From Treponema sp. (GTDB lineage Bacteria; Spirochaetota; Spirochaetia; Treponematales; Breznakiellaceae), in contig WQWU01000003.1 in NCBI GenBank assembly GCA_009785215.1, forward strand, positions 17,680 to 81,679: a DNA stretch of 64,000 bases, written 5' to 3'. The notes below the pieces were generated by a model. The model was not told where the DNA came from and made no database searches. It was given only the letters and a program-made list of their open reading frames with translations. The translations under genes and the position numbers were made by a program. Shown here one piece after another: positions 18,935 to 27,714 of this stretch. Each line of letters begins with the position of its first letter. Position 1 is the first letter of the stretch.

Positions 18935-19984
18935 ATGCCAAACCTTCGCGACAGGCTAAGACGAATACAGGAACAAAAAACAGTAAAGACATACGAAAAT
19001 ACCGTTTCTAAAAATAATTTAGAAGGCTGGGAAACTTGCGGATTTAATGTTTTAAAGAGGGTAGTAACAGTTCCTTCTGTATTATATAAAATTAAAAAAT
19101 TGCCGGACGCGCTGCCTGTCATTATTCCGGATTTAAAAAAAATACCGGATATCGGGGATTTTGTTTTTTTTGACCTTGAAACATCAGGGCTTTCTATGGG
19201 AGCCGGTACAGTCGCTTTCCTTGCCGCTTTTGGACGAATTACAGGTAAACAATTGAGCATTAAACAATATCTGCTTTTGGACTATTCAGGGCAAAATGAT
19301 TTTTTGGAAAATGTAATTGGCGAATTTAAATATAAAAAAGATGTTATTGTCAGTTATAACGGAAAATGTTTTGACGCTCAGATAATAAAAACAATGTGCC
19401 TTATGAACAGAATTAAACCGCCCGAATATAATCATGCCGATTTATTATATCCTGCTCGCCGTCTTTGGAAATCTATTATTCAGGATTGTTCTCAAGGATC
19501 GATAGAAAGAAATATACTTGGTATTCACAGAAATAATGACATACCTGGAGTCCTTGCTCCTGATATCTGGTTTGATTTTTTAAAAACAGGCAGAACAGAG
19601 CGTTTAATTGGTATCTGTAATCATAATTGTTATGATATTTCAGGATTATCTTCCATTCTGGATAAAATGATTTCTATAGCAAATGATCCTTTCGATTCAA
19701 AACACAAGTATGATATTGAACGTCTTGCTTTATACTGCAGAAAATATTTAAGTTATTCTGAAGATTTATCAATTATAAAAAATGAGCTTTTACGCCATGC
19801 GGCAGTTAAGGGTTATTCTCAGGCTGTTTATATTTATTCTTATGAACAAATGCGAAACAGGAATTACAGGGAAGCGTTAAAGTTTGTAAATAAAGGATTA
19901 AAACTTTATGATGAAGAATCCCGGCAGTACCTTGTATTATTCAGAAGAAAAGAAAGACTTGAAAAGATTATCGCAAAATGCTAA
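18935..19984 (+). CDS. YprB-like RNase H-fold exonuclease domain protein
   Basis: FVFFDLETSGLSMGAGTVAFLAAFGRI; SYNGKCFDAQIIKTMC; HADLLYPARRLWK. Confidence 0.75.
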   Translation: MPNLRDRLRRIQEQKTVKTYENTVSKNNLEGWETCGFNVLKRVVTVPSVLYKIKKLPDALPVIIPDLKKIPDIGDFVFFDLETSGLSMGAGTVAFLAAFGRITGKQLSIKQYLLLDYSGQNDFLENVIGEFKYKKDVIVSYNGKCFDAQIIKTMCLMNRIKPPEYNHADLLYPARRLWKSIIQDCSQGSIERNILGIHRNNDIPGVLAPDIWFDFLKTGRTERLIGICNHNCYDISGLSSILDKMISIANDPFDSKHKYDIERLALYCRKYLSYSEDLSIIKNELLRHAAVKGYSQAVYIYSYEQMRNRNYREALKFVNKGLKLYDEESRQYLVLFRRKERLEKIIAKC

Positions 19985-20007
19985 TGTAAATTATATTGGA
20001 GATATAA

Positions 20008-21825
20008 ATGTACGATTTTATTGAAACATGGAAAACAAATACTGCGCAAATTATAAATGAACTTTTAGCTGAATCGGGAATTGATACCAAAATAAATGCA
20101 CTAGAGGTAATTGCGGAAATTCCGCCCAACCCGCAAATGGGGGATCTTGGGATTCCCATGTTCAGTTTTGCAAAAATGCTGCGGAAAGGACCTCCGCAAA
20201 TTGCTCAATTGGCTGCCGTTAAACTTAATAATATGCTTTCTTCGCAGGAAACTAACGCAAAAGCAGAGGCTCAGGGACCGTATTTGAATATTAAAATGGA
20301 TCGCGCTTTAACAGCAAATGCTATTCTTAAAGATTTTTTTGACCCTTCAAAAAAAGCAAAACAAAAGGAGAGCATGGCGGGGAAGAGGGTAATGATAGAA
20401 TTTTCCAGCCCCAATACCAATAAACCTCTGCATTTAGGGCATCTTCGAAACGATGTTCTGGGTGAAAGTATTTCAAGGATAATTAAAGAATGCGGGGCGG
20501 AAGTTTACAAAGTTTGCATAATAAACGATCGCGGGATTCATATTTGTAAATCCATGCTTGCCTACAAAGAAAATTTTCAGGGTAAAACTCCCGAATCAGA
20601 GGGAATAAAGAGTGATCATTTTGTGGGCGACTGTTATATCAGTTTTAATAAAGAGCTAAAAAAAGAAACTCAAGAGTTAATAGAAGCTGGTGTAAAAAAA
20701 GAAGAAGCGGATGCGCAAACATCTGTCATGAAAAAAGCGGCGCAAATGCTTCGTGATTGGGAAGCGGGAGATTCAGAAACAGTTGAATTATGGAAAAAAA
20801 TGAATAGCTGGGCAATTGAAGGTATGAAAAAAACATATAATCGCACAGGTGTATCATTTGATAAATATTACTATGAAAGCGAAACATATATGTTAGGCAA
20901 GGACGAAGTTTTAAAAGGGCTCGAAAAAGGTATCTTTTTTAAACAGGAAGACGGCTCTGTCGCTGTTGATTTAACCGAAGAAAAACTGGATAAAAAAATA
21001 CTTTTAAGAAGCGACGGCACTTCAATTTATATAACTCAGGATTTCGGTACCGCGATAAATCGGTATAAAGACTGGCAGTTTGACAAATTAATTTATGTTG
21101 TTGGCTCTGAACAGCAATATCATTTTAAGGTTTTATTTATCATTCTGGAAAAGTTAGGTTATTCTTGGGCAAAAAATCTGCATCATCTTTCATATGGCAT
21201 GGTAAATCTTCCGGAAGGAAAAATGAAAAGCAGGGAAGGCACTGTCGTTGATGCTGACGAATTAATTGATTCGCTTCGCGACATGGCATTATCAGAAATA
21301 AAAGAGAAGGGCAGGGAAGATGATGTAGGAAACCCGCAGGAAGTTGCGGAAAATATCGCTATAGGCGCTCTTCATTATTTTTTACTCCAGCCGAGCCCTG
21401 TAAAAGATATGCTTTTTGATCCAAAGGAATCCCTTTCTTTCACCGGAAATACCGGTCCTTATCTGCAATACATGGGAGCGAGAATTTCTTCTATGCTCAG
21501 GAAAAATGAGGAAACAGGAAATAAAAACAAGGAGCCGGGAATTTGGAATGAAGTGCTCTTTGACGCGGAATGGGAGTTGGTTAAATTGGTTAATGGTTAT
21601 TCTTCTGCTGTAAATGAAGCGGCAGAAAAAATGGATCCTTCTCATCTAACAGGCTATCTTTATGAATTATCCAAAGCATTCAGCAGGTTTTATCATGAAT
21701 GTCCTATTTTAACCTGTGATGATCCCACGCTGTCAAAAGCAAGACTGGAACTTTCACGCGCTGTTATGCTTGTGCTAAAAGACGCTTTTTATCTTGTATG
21801 CATTCCCTTTTTAAATGTTATGTAA
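20008..21825 (+). CDS. argS: Arginyl-tRNA synthetase
   Basis: EFSSPNTNKPLHLGHLRNDVLGES; LPEGKMKSREGTVV; 605 aa. Confidence 0.95.
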   Translation: MYDFIETWKTNTAQIINELLAESGIDTKINALEVIAEIPPNPQMGDLGIPMFSFAKMLRKGPPQIAQLAAVKLNNMLSSQETNAKAEAQGPYLNIKMDRALTANAILKDFFDPSKKAKQKESMAGKRVMIEFSSPNTNKPLHLGHLRNDVLGESISRIIKECGAEVYKVCIINDRGIHICKSMLAYKENFQGKTPESEGIKSDHFVGDCYISFNKELKKETQELIEAGVKKEEADAQTSVMKKAAQMLRDWEAGDSETVELWKKMNSWAIEGMKKTYNRTGVSFDKYYYESETYMLGKDEVLKGLEKGIFFKQEDGSVAVDLTEEKLDKKILLRSDGTSIYITQDFGTAINRYKDWQFDKLIYVVGSEQQYHFKVLFIILEKLGYSWAKNLHHLSYGMVNLPEGKMKSREGTVVDADELIDSLRDMALSEIKEKGREDDVGNPQEVAENIAIGALHYFLLQPSPVKDMLFDPKESLSFTGNTGPYLQYMGARISSMLRKNEETGNKNKEPGIWNEVLFDAEWELVKLVNGYSSAVNEAAEKMDPSHLTGYLYELSKAFSRFYHECPILTCDDPTLSKARLELSRAVMLVLKDAFYLVCIPFLNVM

Positions 21826-22831
21826 TTATAAAAGCAAGAGAAACAGAACCATGGTTAAAATAAAGTTCTCCCTTTTCTTTTGTTTTTAATATACATCTTC
21901 CGGCAGGGTCTATGCCTGCAAATATTCCGCGTGCCAGAATGTTTTTAGGGTTATTCGTTATATTGTCATTTTTATACTGAGGCTCAAATACAGCGGCTTT
22001 GGCTCCTATGCAATCTGCCATCTGATTCCATTCATTGGCAAGAGTACGGTTTCCCTGCGTATATACGGCATTCGCGTTCAAACTTTTCTTTACAATTTCT
22101 ATTTCTTCCAGTATTTTATCTAAAACTGCTTTTCTTGAAATTGGTTTTCCAAGTACTTCTTCGCAGCTAATTGCTTTTGCGCTGGGCGCTTTATTGTTAA
22201 CATTAACTCCAATTCCGCCTGTAAACCAGCTGATTAAATCGGCTTCTCCGCAAATTTCTGTCGTAATACCCGCGATTTTTCGCCTGTTTATGTAAATGTC
22301 ATTGGGCCAGCGAAGATACGCCTGCTTGCCGCAAATAGAAGTTAAACTTTTAACAACTGCTATCTGAATAACAAGCGACATTAGTGAATAGTCCGCTATC
22401 GTAAGTTTTGGTTTTTCCAGTATCGAAAAGAAAAGTCCGCCCTGACGCGATACCCATGTTCTGCCGTATCTTCCTCTTCCCGCGCTTTGTTTTTCCGCGC
22501 TTATAACCGCTTTTTCAATTCCGCGTACTGCCAATTCTCTTGCTCTGTCCATTGTGCTGCCTGTATTATAATAATGGTAAAATAAATTTTCCTTTTCGCC
22601 GAATTCCCACGGATAAAGAAAATCTTTTTCATTTTCAGGCTCTAATAGATAACCATTATCATTTGTTTCTATTAAATATCCGCTTTCCAAAAGAGACTGT
22701 ACCGCTTTCCAGACTGCTACACGTGATATTCCCATATCCCTTGCAAGAATGCTGCCGCTTACAGGCGCTCCCTGTTTTTCCCTTAAATGATAAAGTAATT
22801 GAGCTTTGCTTGATAATTTTATTTCATTCAT
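21818..22831 (-). CDS. birA: BirA: biotin-protein ligase with N-terminal HTH repressor domain
   Basis: N-terminal winged-HTH (GSILARDMGISRVAVWKAVQSL); AEKQSAGRGRYGRTWVS; RWPNDIYI. Confidence 0.93.
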   Translation of the reverse strand: MNEIKLSSKAQLLYHLREKQGAPVSGSILARDMGISRVAVWKAVQSLLESGYLIETNDNGYLLEPENEKDFLYPWEFGEKENLFYHYYNTGSTMDRARELAVRGIEKAVISAEKQSAGRGRYGRTWVSRQGGLFFSILEKPKLTIADYSLMSLVIQIAVVKSLTSICGKQAYLRWPNDIYINRRKIAGITTEICGEADLISWFTGGIGVNVNNKAPSAKAISCEEVLGKPISRKAVLDKILEEIEIVKKSLNANAVYTQGNRTLANEWNQMADCIGAKAAVFEPQYKNDNITNNPKNILARGIFAGIDPAGRCILKTKEKGELYFNHGSVSLAFIIT

Positions 22832-23487
22832 ATTTTTCTCCCCTGTATAACCTTTGCTTTTAATGCCGCTTTTTCAAAACAAAGTGAAATTAAAACAAAG
22901 AGCAGTTTTGTTTTTTTCAGCCCCTGTTTTCCGCATCTTGCTTTCCATGATAAATTTATATTCGACCAAATTAAAAATATTTGCGGTATAAAACAAATAA
23001 ATAAAGAAATACTTTCGCTTAATTTTGGCATTATTTTATTTAAACTATCTCTTATTTCCAAAGAACTTGTTGTGCGGAAAAACAGCGCGGAGATTTGAAC
23101 AATCATAAAAAGACGCAATGATAAACGCAAGTATTCTGTATTGGGCGTTAATAATTTTAATGTAAGAATTCCATGCCCGCCCAATAGCTCAAAAAGGTTC
23201 GAAAATACCGAAAGTGAATACATCAGGACAGCGTAAAAGAATGCAGGTTTTAAATCCGTTACTTGCTCAAGTAATGTAAAACGAAAAATAAAGGCTATAA
23301 TAACAAGGGCTATAATTCCAAATGAAAGATATAAAGAGGGAAGGAGCATACATAAGACAGACAGCGGCAGCAGCAATAAAAGTTTTAAAATAGCAGGCGC
23401 TTTATGCAGGGCAGTTTTATTGGTTTTATATTTGAATACAGCGTTTACCATATAAGACCTTTTCGAAGAGGATTTCGTATTCCCCAT
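22828..23487 (-). CDS. bioN: ECF transporter transmembrane component (BioN/EcfT-like)
   Basis: Membrane protein with EcfT-like C-terminus, in cluster with bioM and bioY. Confidence 0.75.
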   Translation of the reverse strand: MGNTKSSSKRSYMVNAVFKYKTNKTALHKAPAILKLLLLLPLSVLCMLLPSLYLSFGIIALVIIAFIFRFTLLEQVTDLKPAFFYAVLMYSLSVFSNLFELLGGHGILTLKLLTPNTEYLRLSLRLFMIVQISALFFRTTSSLEIRDSLNKIMPKLSESISLFICFIPQIFLIWSNINLSWKARCGKQGLKKTKLLFVLISLCFEKAALKAKVIQGRKI

Positions 23488-24173
23488 TTTTCAATATCTT
23501 CAGAGAACGAAACATCTGCGTCATATACTTTTTTTCCTTTGTAAAGCACTATGAAACGGTTAGCGAGCGACATACATTTTTCCAGTTCATGTGTAAGAAT
23601 AATTAAAGTTTTTCCGCCTAAAATAAGTTCTTTAAAAAGACAGTTAACCTGCAATACTCCGGGATAATCCATGTTTGCATAAGGTTCATCAAAAATGATA
23701 ATTTGCGCGTCCATTGCCAAAACACCTGCCGCGGCAAGACGGCGTTTTTCGCCGCCGGAAAGTGTTCGCGCCGGAAATCCGGCTTTGAGAGACAACCCTG
23801 TCTGAAAAAGGGCATTTTCTACTCTTAGATTTGTTTCTGTCTTTGAAAACCCCAAATTACGCGGACCAAAAGCAACATCTTCTTGCGGAGTTTCTCCAAG
23901 TATCTGCGCATCCGGCTCCTGAAAAACAAGTCCGACTCTCGCGCTTGTTTTCACTGTCCCCAAAGTCGGCTCTTCAAGACCCGCGACAATCGACATTAAA
24001 ATACTTTTCCCGGATCCATTCGCGCCCGCTATAATTGCGCATTCGCCGTCCTCGATAGAAAGCGAAACATCATCAAGCGCATAAAAAAAACCATCCCGCA
24101 CCTGCTCACTGCCTCTATCATCATAAAGAGGAAACCTTTTAGTGATATTAGAAAGTTCTATGGCTTTATTCAT
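23445..24173 (-). CDS. bioM: ECF transporter ATPase (BioM/EcfA-like)
   Basis: IIAGANGSGKSILMSIVAGLEEPT; TLSGGEKRRLAAAGVLAMDAQIIIFDEP. Confidence 0.88.
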   Translation of the reverse strand: MNKAIELSNITKRFPLYDDRGSEQVRDGFFYALDDVSLSIEDGECAIIAGANGSGKSILMSIVAGLEEPTLGTVKTSARVGLVFQEPDAQILGETPQEDVAFGPRNLGFSKTETNLRVENALFQTGLSLKAGFPARTLSGGEKRRLAAAGVLAMDAQIIIFDEPYANMDYPGVLQVNCLFKELILGGKTLIILTHELEKCMSLANRFIVLYKGKKVYDADVSFSEDIEKWGIRNPLRKGLIW

Positions 24174-24201
24174 ATAACTTCCCGGGAAGAGTTGGCAAAG
24201 A

Positions 24202-24381
24202 CTCTCGCAGAGGCGCGGAGACGCAGAGGACGCAGAGGAAGAGGGGGAAGAAGGGGAGGAGTTCTTGCTTCTTTCTTTTTAATCCTTTTTTATTTCTTTG
24301 AAATCTCTCGTATTCTTGAGTTTTAGGTATGATATCGAACAATAACTCTGCGTCCTCTGCGCCTCTGCGTCTCTGCGAGAG
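24202..24381. repeat. Inverted-repeat element of the CTCTGCGCCTCTGCGTCTCTGCG type
   Basis: Arms ctctcgcagaggcgcggagacgcagaggacgcagag and ctctgcgtcctctgcgcctctgcgtctctgcgagag. Confidence 0.85.
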
Positions 24382-24412
24382 GTTTTCCTCAAAGAGGTTT
24401 TTGGAAAAAAAA

Positions 24413-24973
24413 TTATTCATTTATGTACCTCGCTGCTATTGGTCTTAGTTTTAGCGCAAGGGGGATGCTTATAATCAGTTTGATTAAATCGCCGGGTAGA
24501 AACGGCAGAAAACCCGCTGCCATTGCCGCCGCGAATGACATCGAGCTGATATACATCATAAAAAAGACGCCGCAGAAAAGTATTATTAAAAATCCCAAAA
24601 ATGAGGCAATTATCAATCTTGTTAAAAAAAGCGGTTTTACTTTTTTTTCGCTTGTTTTGGGCAGCCCGCAAATCAGCCCTGACACAAGGCTTGCGATAAA
24701 ATAACCGATGATATAACCGCCCAAAGGAGTTGTAAATACCGCAATCCCGCCCGGAATTACAAAAACAGGCACACCAATTAACCCTGCGGCTATAAATATA
24801 AGAATAGACAGACCGCCGTAAAAACTGCCAAGTATGGTGCCGGATAACACTATGAATAGATTTTTTAACACCAAAGGGACAGGAATGCCCGGAAGCGGAA
24901 TAATTAAAAAACTTGAAACCGCGATCATTGCCGCAAAAGCAGCCGCGAATACATAACGATTCCTGACACTCAT
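24413..24973 (-). CDS. bioY: BioY family biotin transporter substrate-binding component
   Basis: FLIIPLPGIPVPLVLKNLFIVLSGTILGSFYGGLSILIFIAAGLIGVPVF...GGYIIGY. Confidence 0.9.
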   Translation of the reverse strand: MSVRNRYVFAAAFAAMIAVSSFLIIPLPGIPVPLVLKNLFIVLSGTILGSFYGGLSILIFIAAGLIGVPVFVIPGGIAVFTTPLGGYIIGYFIASLVSGLICGLPKTSEKKVKPLFLTRLIIASFLGFLIILFCGVFFMMYISSMSFAAAMAAGFLPFLPGDLIKLIISIPLALKLRPIAARYINE

Positions 24974-24975
24974 TC

Positions 24976-25002
24976 GTTAACCCCAGTTGCACACAGGTTA
25001 AC
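24976..25002. promoter_or_regulatory. Candidate BirA operator upstream of bioY
   Basis: GTTAACC-N13-GGTTAAC dyad starting 3 bp upstream of the bioY start codon; birA with HTH in the same cluster. Confidence 0.65.
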
Positions 25003-25032
25003 ATAAAGCCGCCTGTTTGTCAACCTGCAATA

Positions 25033-25072
25033 TGGTAGCAGCTACCAAATTTAAAAACGGTAGCTGCTACCA
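25033..25072. repeat. Nested inverted repeat: TGGTAGCAGCTACC..GGTAGCTGCTACCA
   Basis: Two 14-15 bp palindromes that are also perfect inverted copies of each other, separated by AAATTTAAAAAC. Confidence 0.85.
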
Positions 25073-25125
25073 TTTTCCCGTTTTCTCCATTTTCATTTTG
25101 TTTTTTTTGTGTTATACTTACAGTA

Positions 25126-25830
25126 ATGGAAACTCGCAGTTTTAAACTCAGTGAATTTGAAGGACCGCTTGACCTTTTGTGGCAGCTAATTCGTAAAAAC
25201 GAAGTTAATATTTTTGATATTCCGATATCAGAGATTACAGAGCAGTATATCGAGTCCCTTAACAATATCGAAATATTGGATCTGGAAGAATTAACCGCTT
25301 TTCATACAATGGCTACTTCATTGTTATATATAAAAAGCCGCACGCTTTTACCTGTAGAAATGGACGATTTTTATGAAGATCCAAGAGCGGAACTTGTTGA
25401 CCGCCTCATTGAATATCAAAAATTTAAAAAACTATCTGAACTCATGGAAGAAAAAGAAAAGGATAATGAATGGATTTTGGAAAGACGCAGGCTTCAGTAT
25501 AATCTCCCCTTTACAGATGATGATATCTGGCAAAAAGTTGATATATGGGACCTTGTAAAAACATTTTCAAGCCTGACGGTGAATATGAGCGCGGAGCGGA
25601 TTATCGACCTTTACGAAGAAGTTTCCGTAAACGAAAAAACAACTTTGCTTGCCGAGTTTCTGGAAAATAAGGGAGAATGCCGTTTTACAGAACTAATTAT
25701 CCGCCCGGGCGCAATGGATATTGTCTGCGCTTTTCTTGCCGTCCTGGAAGCCGCAAAAATGCGCATGATCGTGCTATTTCAAAACCGCCTTTTTGGTGAT
25801 ATACTTATAAGAGCGGCGGGGAGCATATAG
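25126..25830 (+). CDS. scpA: Segregation and condensation protein A
   Basis: FKLSEFEGPLDLLWQLIRKNEVNIFDIPISEITEQY. Confidence 0.94.
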   Translation: METRSFKLSEFEGPLDLLWQLIRKNEVNIFDIPISEITEQYIESLNNIEILDLEELTAFHTMATSLLYIKSRTLLPVEMDDFYEDPRAELVDRLIEYQKFKKLSELMEEKEKDNEWILERRRLQYNLPFTDDDIWQKVDIWDLVKTFSSLTVNMSAERIIDLYEEVSVNEKTTLLAEFLENKGECRFTELIIRPGAMDIVCAFLAVLEAAKMRMIVLFQNRLFGDILIRAAGSI

Positions 25831-26393
25831 TGACAAAAAACACAGAAAAAGAAACAAACTACACAGCGCTTGTCGAGGCAATTCTTCTTATGGAATCTGA
25901 AGCAATCGATGAAGATAAAATAGCCTCGATTGCGGAACTTCCCAAAGAAACAATAATATCTGCCCTGGAAAAATTAAGTGAAAAGTACGCGTCAGCCGAA
26001 AGCGGAATAGAGCTGTCGCGTGCAGGCGGCGGTATTATGCTTTCTGCCAAACGTGAACATTGGGAAAAATTAAAAGACAGGTACGGCAAAAAAAACGCGG
26101 GGAAAATTTCCCGGGCGGCAATGGAAACCCTCGCCATAGTCGCGTATTCTCAGCCTGTTACCCGGGCAGAAATAGAAAAAATAAGAGGCGTATCGGCAGA
26201 CAATATGATAAGGCTCCTTTTGGAAAAAGATTTTATTAAAGAAGCGGGAAAAAAAGACATACCCGGAAGACCTACACTGTACGGAACTACAAAAGAATTC
26301 TTAAAACAATTTCATTTAAATTCAATTTCTGAACTGCCAAAATTGGGCGAAAGTGATATTGATAAATTTGAACTTGAGGGAGAAAAATATTAG
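25830..26393 (+). CDS. scpB: Segregation and condensation protein B
   Basis: RAAMETLAIVAYSQPVTRAEIEKIRGV; overlaps scpA stop. Confidence 0.94.
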   Translation: MTKNTEKETNYTALVEAILLMESEAIDEDKIASIAELPKETIISALEKLSEKYASAESGIELSRAGGGIMLSAKREHWEKLKDRYGKKNAGKISRAAMETLAIVAYSQPVTRAEIEKIRGVSADNMIRLLLEKDFIKEAGKKDIPGRPTLYGTTKEFLKQFHLNSISELPKLGESDIDKFELEGEKY

Positions 26394-27072
26394 GCTGCAG
26401 GTTTTTCTGGCTTCTGCAGGATTGGCTTCAAGGCGCGCTGCGGAAGAGATTATCGCGAAAGGAAGAGTGTCGGTAAACGGCGAAATAATTACCGCGCAGG
26501 GTACAAAGGTAACAGAAGGTGATGTAATCCTCGTTGACGGAAAACCTGTTTACCCGGAAAGCCGTAAGATCTACATCGCCCTGAATAAGCCTCCAGGATA
26601 CATTTGCACTTCAAGTGATCCTCAAGACCGCCCTCTGGCTTTAAGCCTGCTTGATAGCCCCATGCGCCTTTACAGTGTAGGACGGCTGGATTATATGTCC
26701 TCTGGTCTAATTTTCTTTACCAACGACGGAGCGTTTGCAAGCCGCCTGGGGCATCCAAGCACAGGGCTTGAAAAGGAATATATCGTGGAAGCAACCGGTC
26801 AAATCCCGGATGAAACTGTTGACGCTTTTAACTGCGGAATAACAATAGATAGTATATTCTACAAGGCTAAATCGGCAGAAAAAACAGGCCGCAAAAGCAT
26901 GAGAATTGTTCTTGTCGAAGGTAAAAACCGCGAAATAAGGCGTGTCTTTTCACACTTTCATTTGCACCCCTGCTTGCTTCGCAGAGTACGAATTGGTCCG
27001 GTCTTACTGGGAAATCTTGCGGAAGGCAGCTCCCGCCCGCTTACGGAGAAAGAAAGGAGAGATATATGGTAA
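26374..27072 (+). CDS. rluB: RsuA/RluB-family pseudouridine synthase
   Basis: RLQVFLASAGLASRRAAEEIIAKGRVSVNG S4 domain; VGRLDYMSSGLIFFTNDG. Start uncertain; TTG at 26374 is plausible (ORF track gives GTG 26353). Confidence 0.88.
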   Translation: MREKNIRLQVFLASAGLASRRAAEEIIAKGRVSVNGEIITAQGTKVTEGDVILVDGKPVYPESRKIYIALNKPPGYICTSSDPQDRPLALSLLDSPMRLYSVGRLDYMSSGLIFFTNDGAFASRLGHPSTGLEKEYIVEATGQIPDETVDAFNCGITIDSIFYKAKSAEKTGRKSMRIVLVEGKNREIRRVFSHFHLHPCLLRRVRIGPVLLGNLAEGSSRPLTEKERRDIW

Positions 27073-27695
27073 TTGCTATTGATGGACCTGCGGGGTCGGG
27101 GAAGAGCACTATCGCTAAAATGGTAGCCGAAGGAAAAGGGTTTACCTATATCAATTCGGGGAAACTTTACAGAGCGATAACTTTAGGATGTTTACAGGCA
27201 GGAATTGACCTAAAAAACAGCGAAAAAGTGATTGAATTTGCAAAAAATATCGATATAACCTACGAAAAAGACCAGGTTTTCCTTGACGGAAAGGATGTAA
27301 CAGCTTTTTTGCATACGGACGAAATAGATCGTCATTCTTCACCGCTTTCGGCAATTGTGCCTGTCAGACACATTGTAAATGACCTTATCCGTAAAATAGC
27401 CAGGGACAGCAATATAGTGGTGGAGGGCAGGGACATGACTACCGTTGTTTTCCCGGATGCCCGGCACCGCTTTTATATTGACGCTTCGGCGGATGCAAGG
27501 GCAAAAAGGCGCTTTGACCAGGGGGTTTCAAATTTAAGCCTTGAAGAGATAAAAACGGCTATTTTACAGCGGGATGAGATTGACAAAAACAAGGAAGAAG
27601 GCAGTTTAAAAATTGCCCCGGATGTTCAATATTTGGACACTTCGGACTTGACCATTATTGAAGTTTATGACAAATTGATAGATAAGATAGATTAA
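27066..27695 (+). CDS. cmk: Cytidylate kinase
   Basis: VIAIDGPAGSGKSTIAKMVAEGKGFTYINSGKLYRAIT; VVEGRDMTTVVFPDA. Confidence 0.95.
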   Translation: MVIAIDGPAGSGKSTIAKMVAEGKGFTYINSGKLYRAITLGCLQAGIDLKNSEKVIEFAKNIDITYEKDQVFLDGKDVTAFLHTDEIDRHSSPLSAIVPVRHIVNDLIRKIARDSNIVVEGRDMTTVVFPDARHRFYIDASADARAKRRFDQGVSNLSLEEIKTAILQRDEIDKNKEEGSLKIAPDVQYLDTSDLTIIEVYDKLIDKID

Positions 27696-27714
27696 TTATT
27701 AAGGAAAGAAAACG

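Noticed and set aside
24166-24420. 84-aa - strand ORF between bioM and bioY
   Set aside because: Translation of the CTCTGCG inverted-repeat element, a typical spurious ORF.
24417-25004. 195-aa - strand ORF overlapping bioY
   Set aside because: Alternative frame of bioY; bioY frame has the family motifs.
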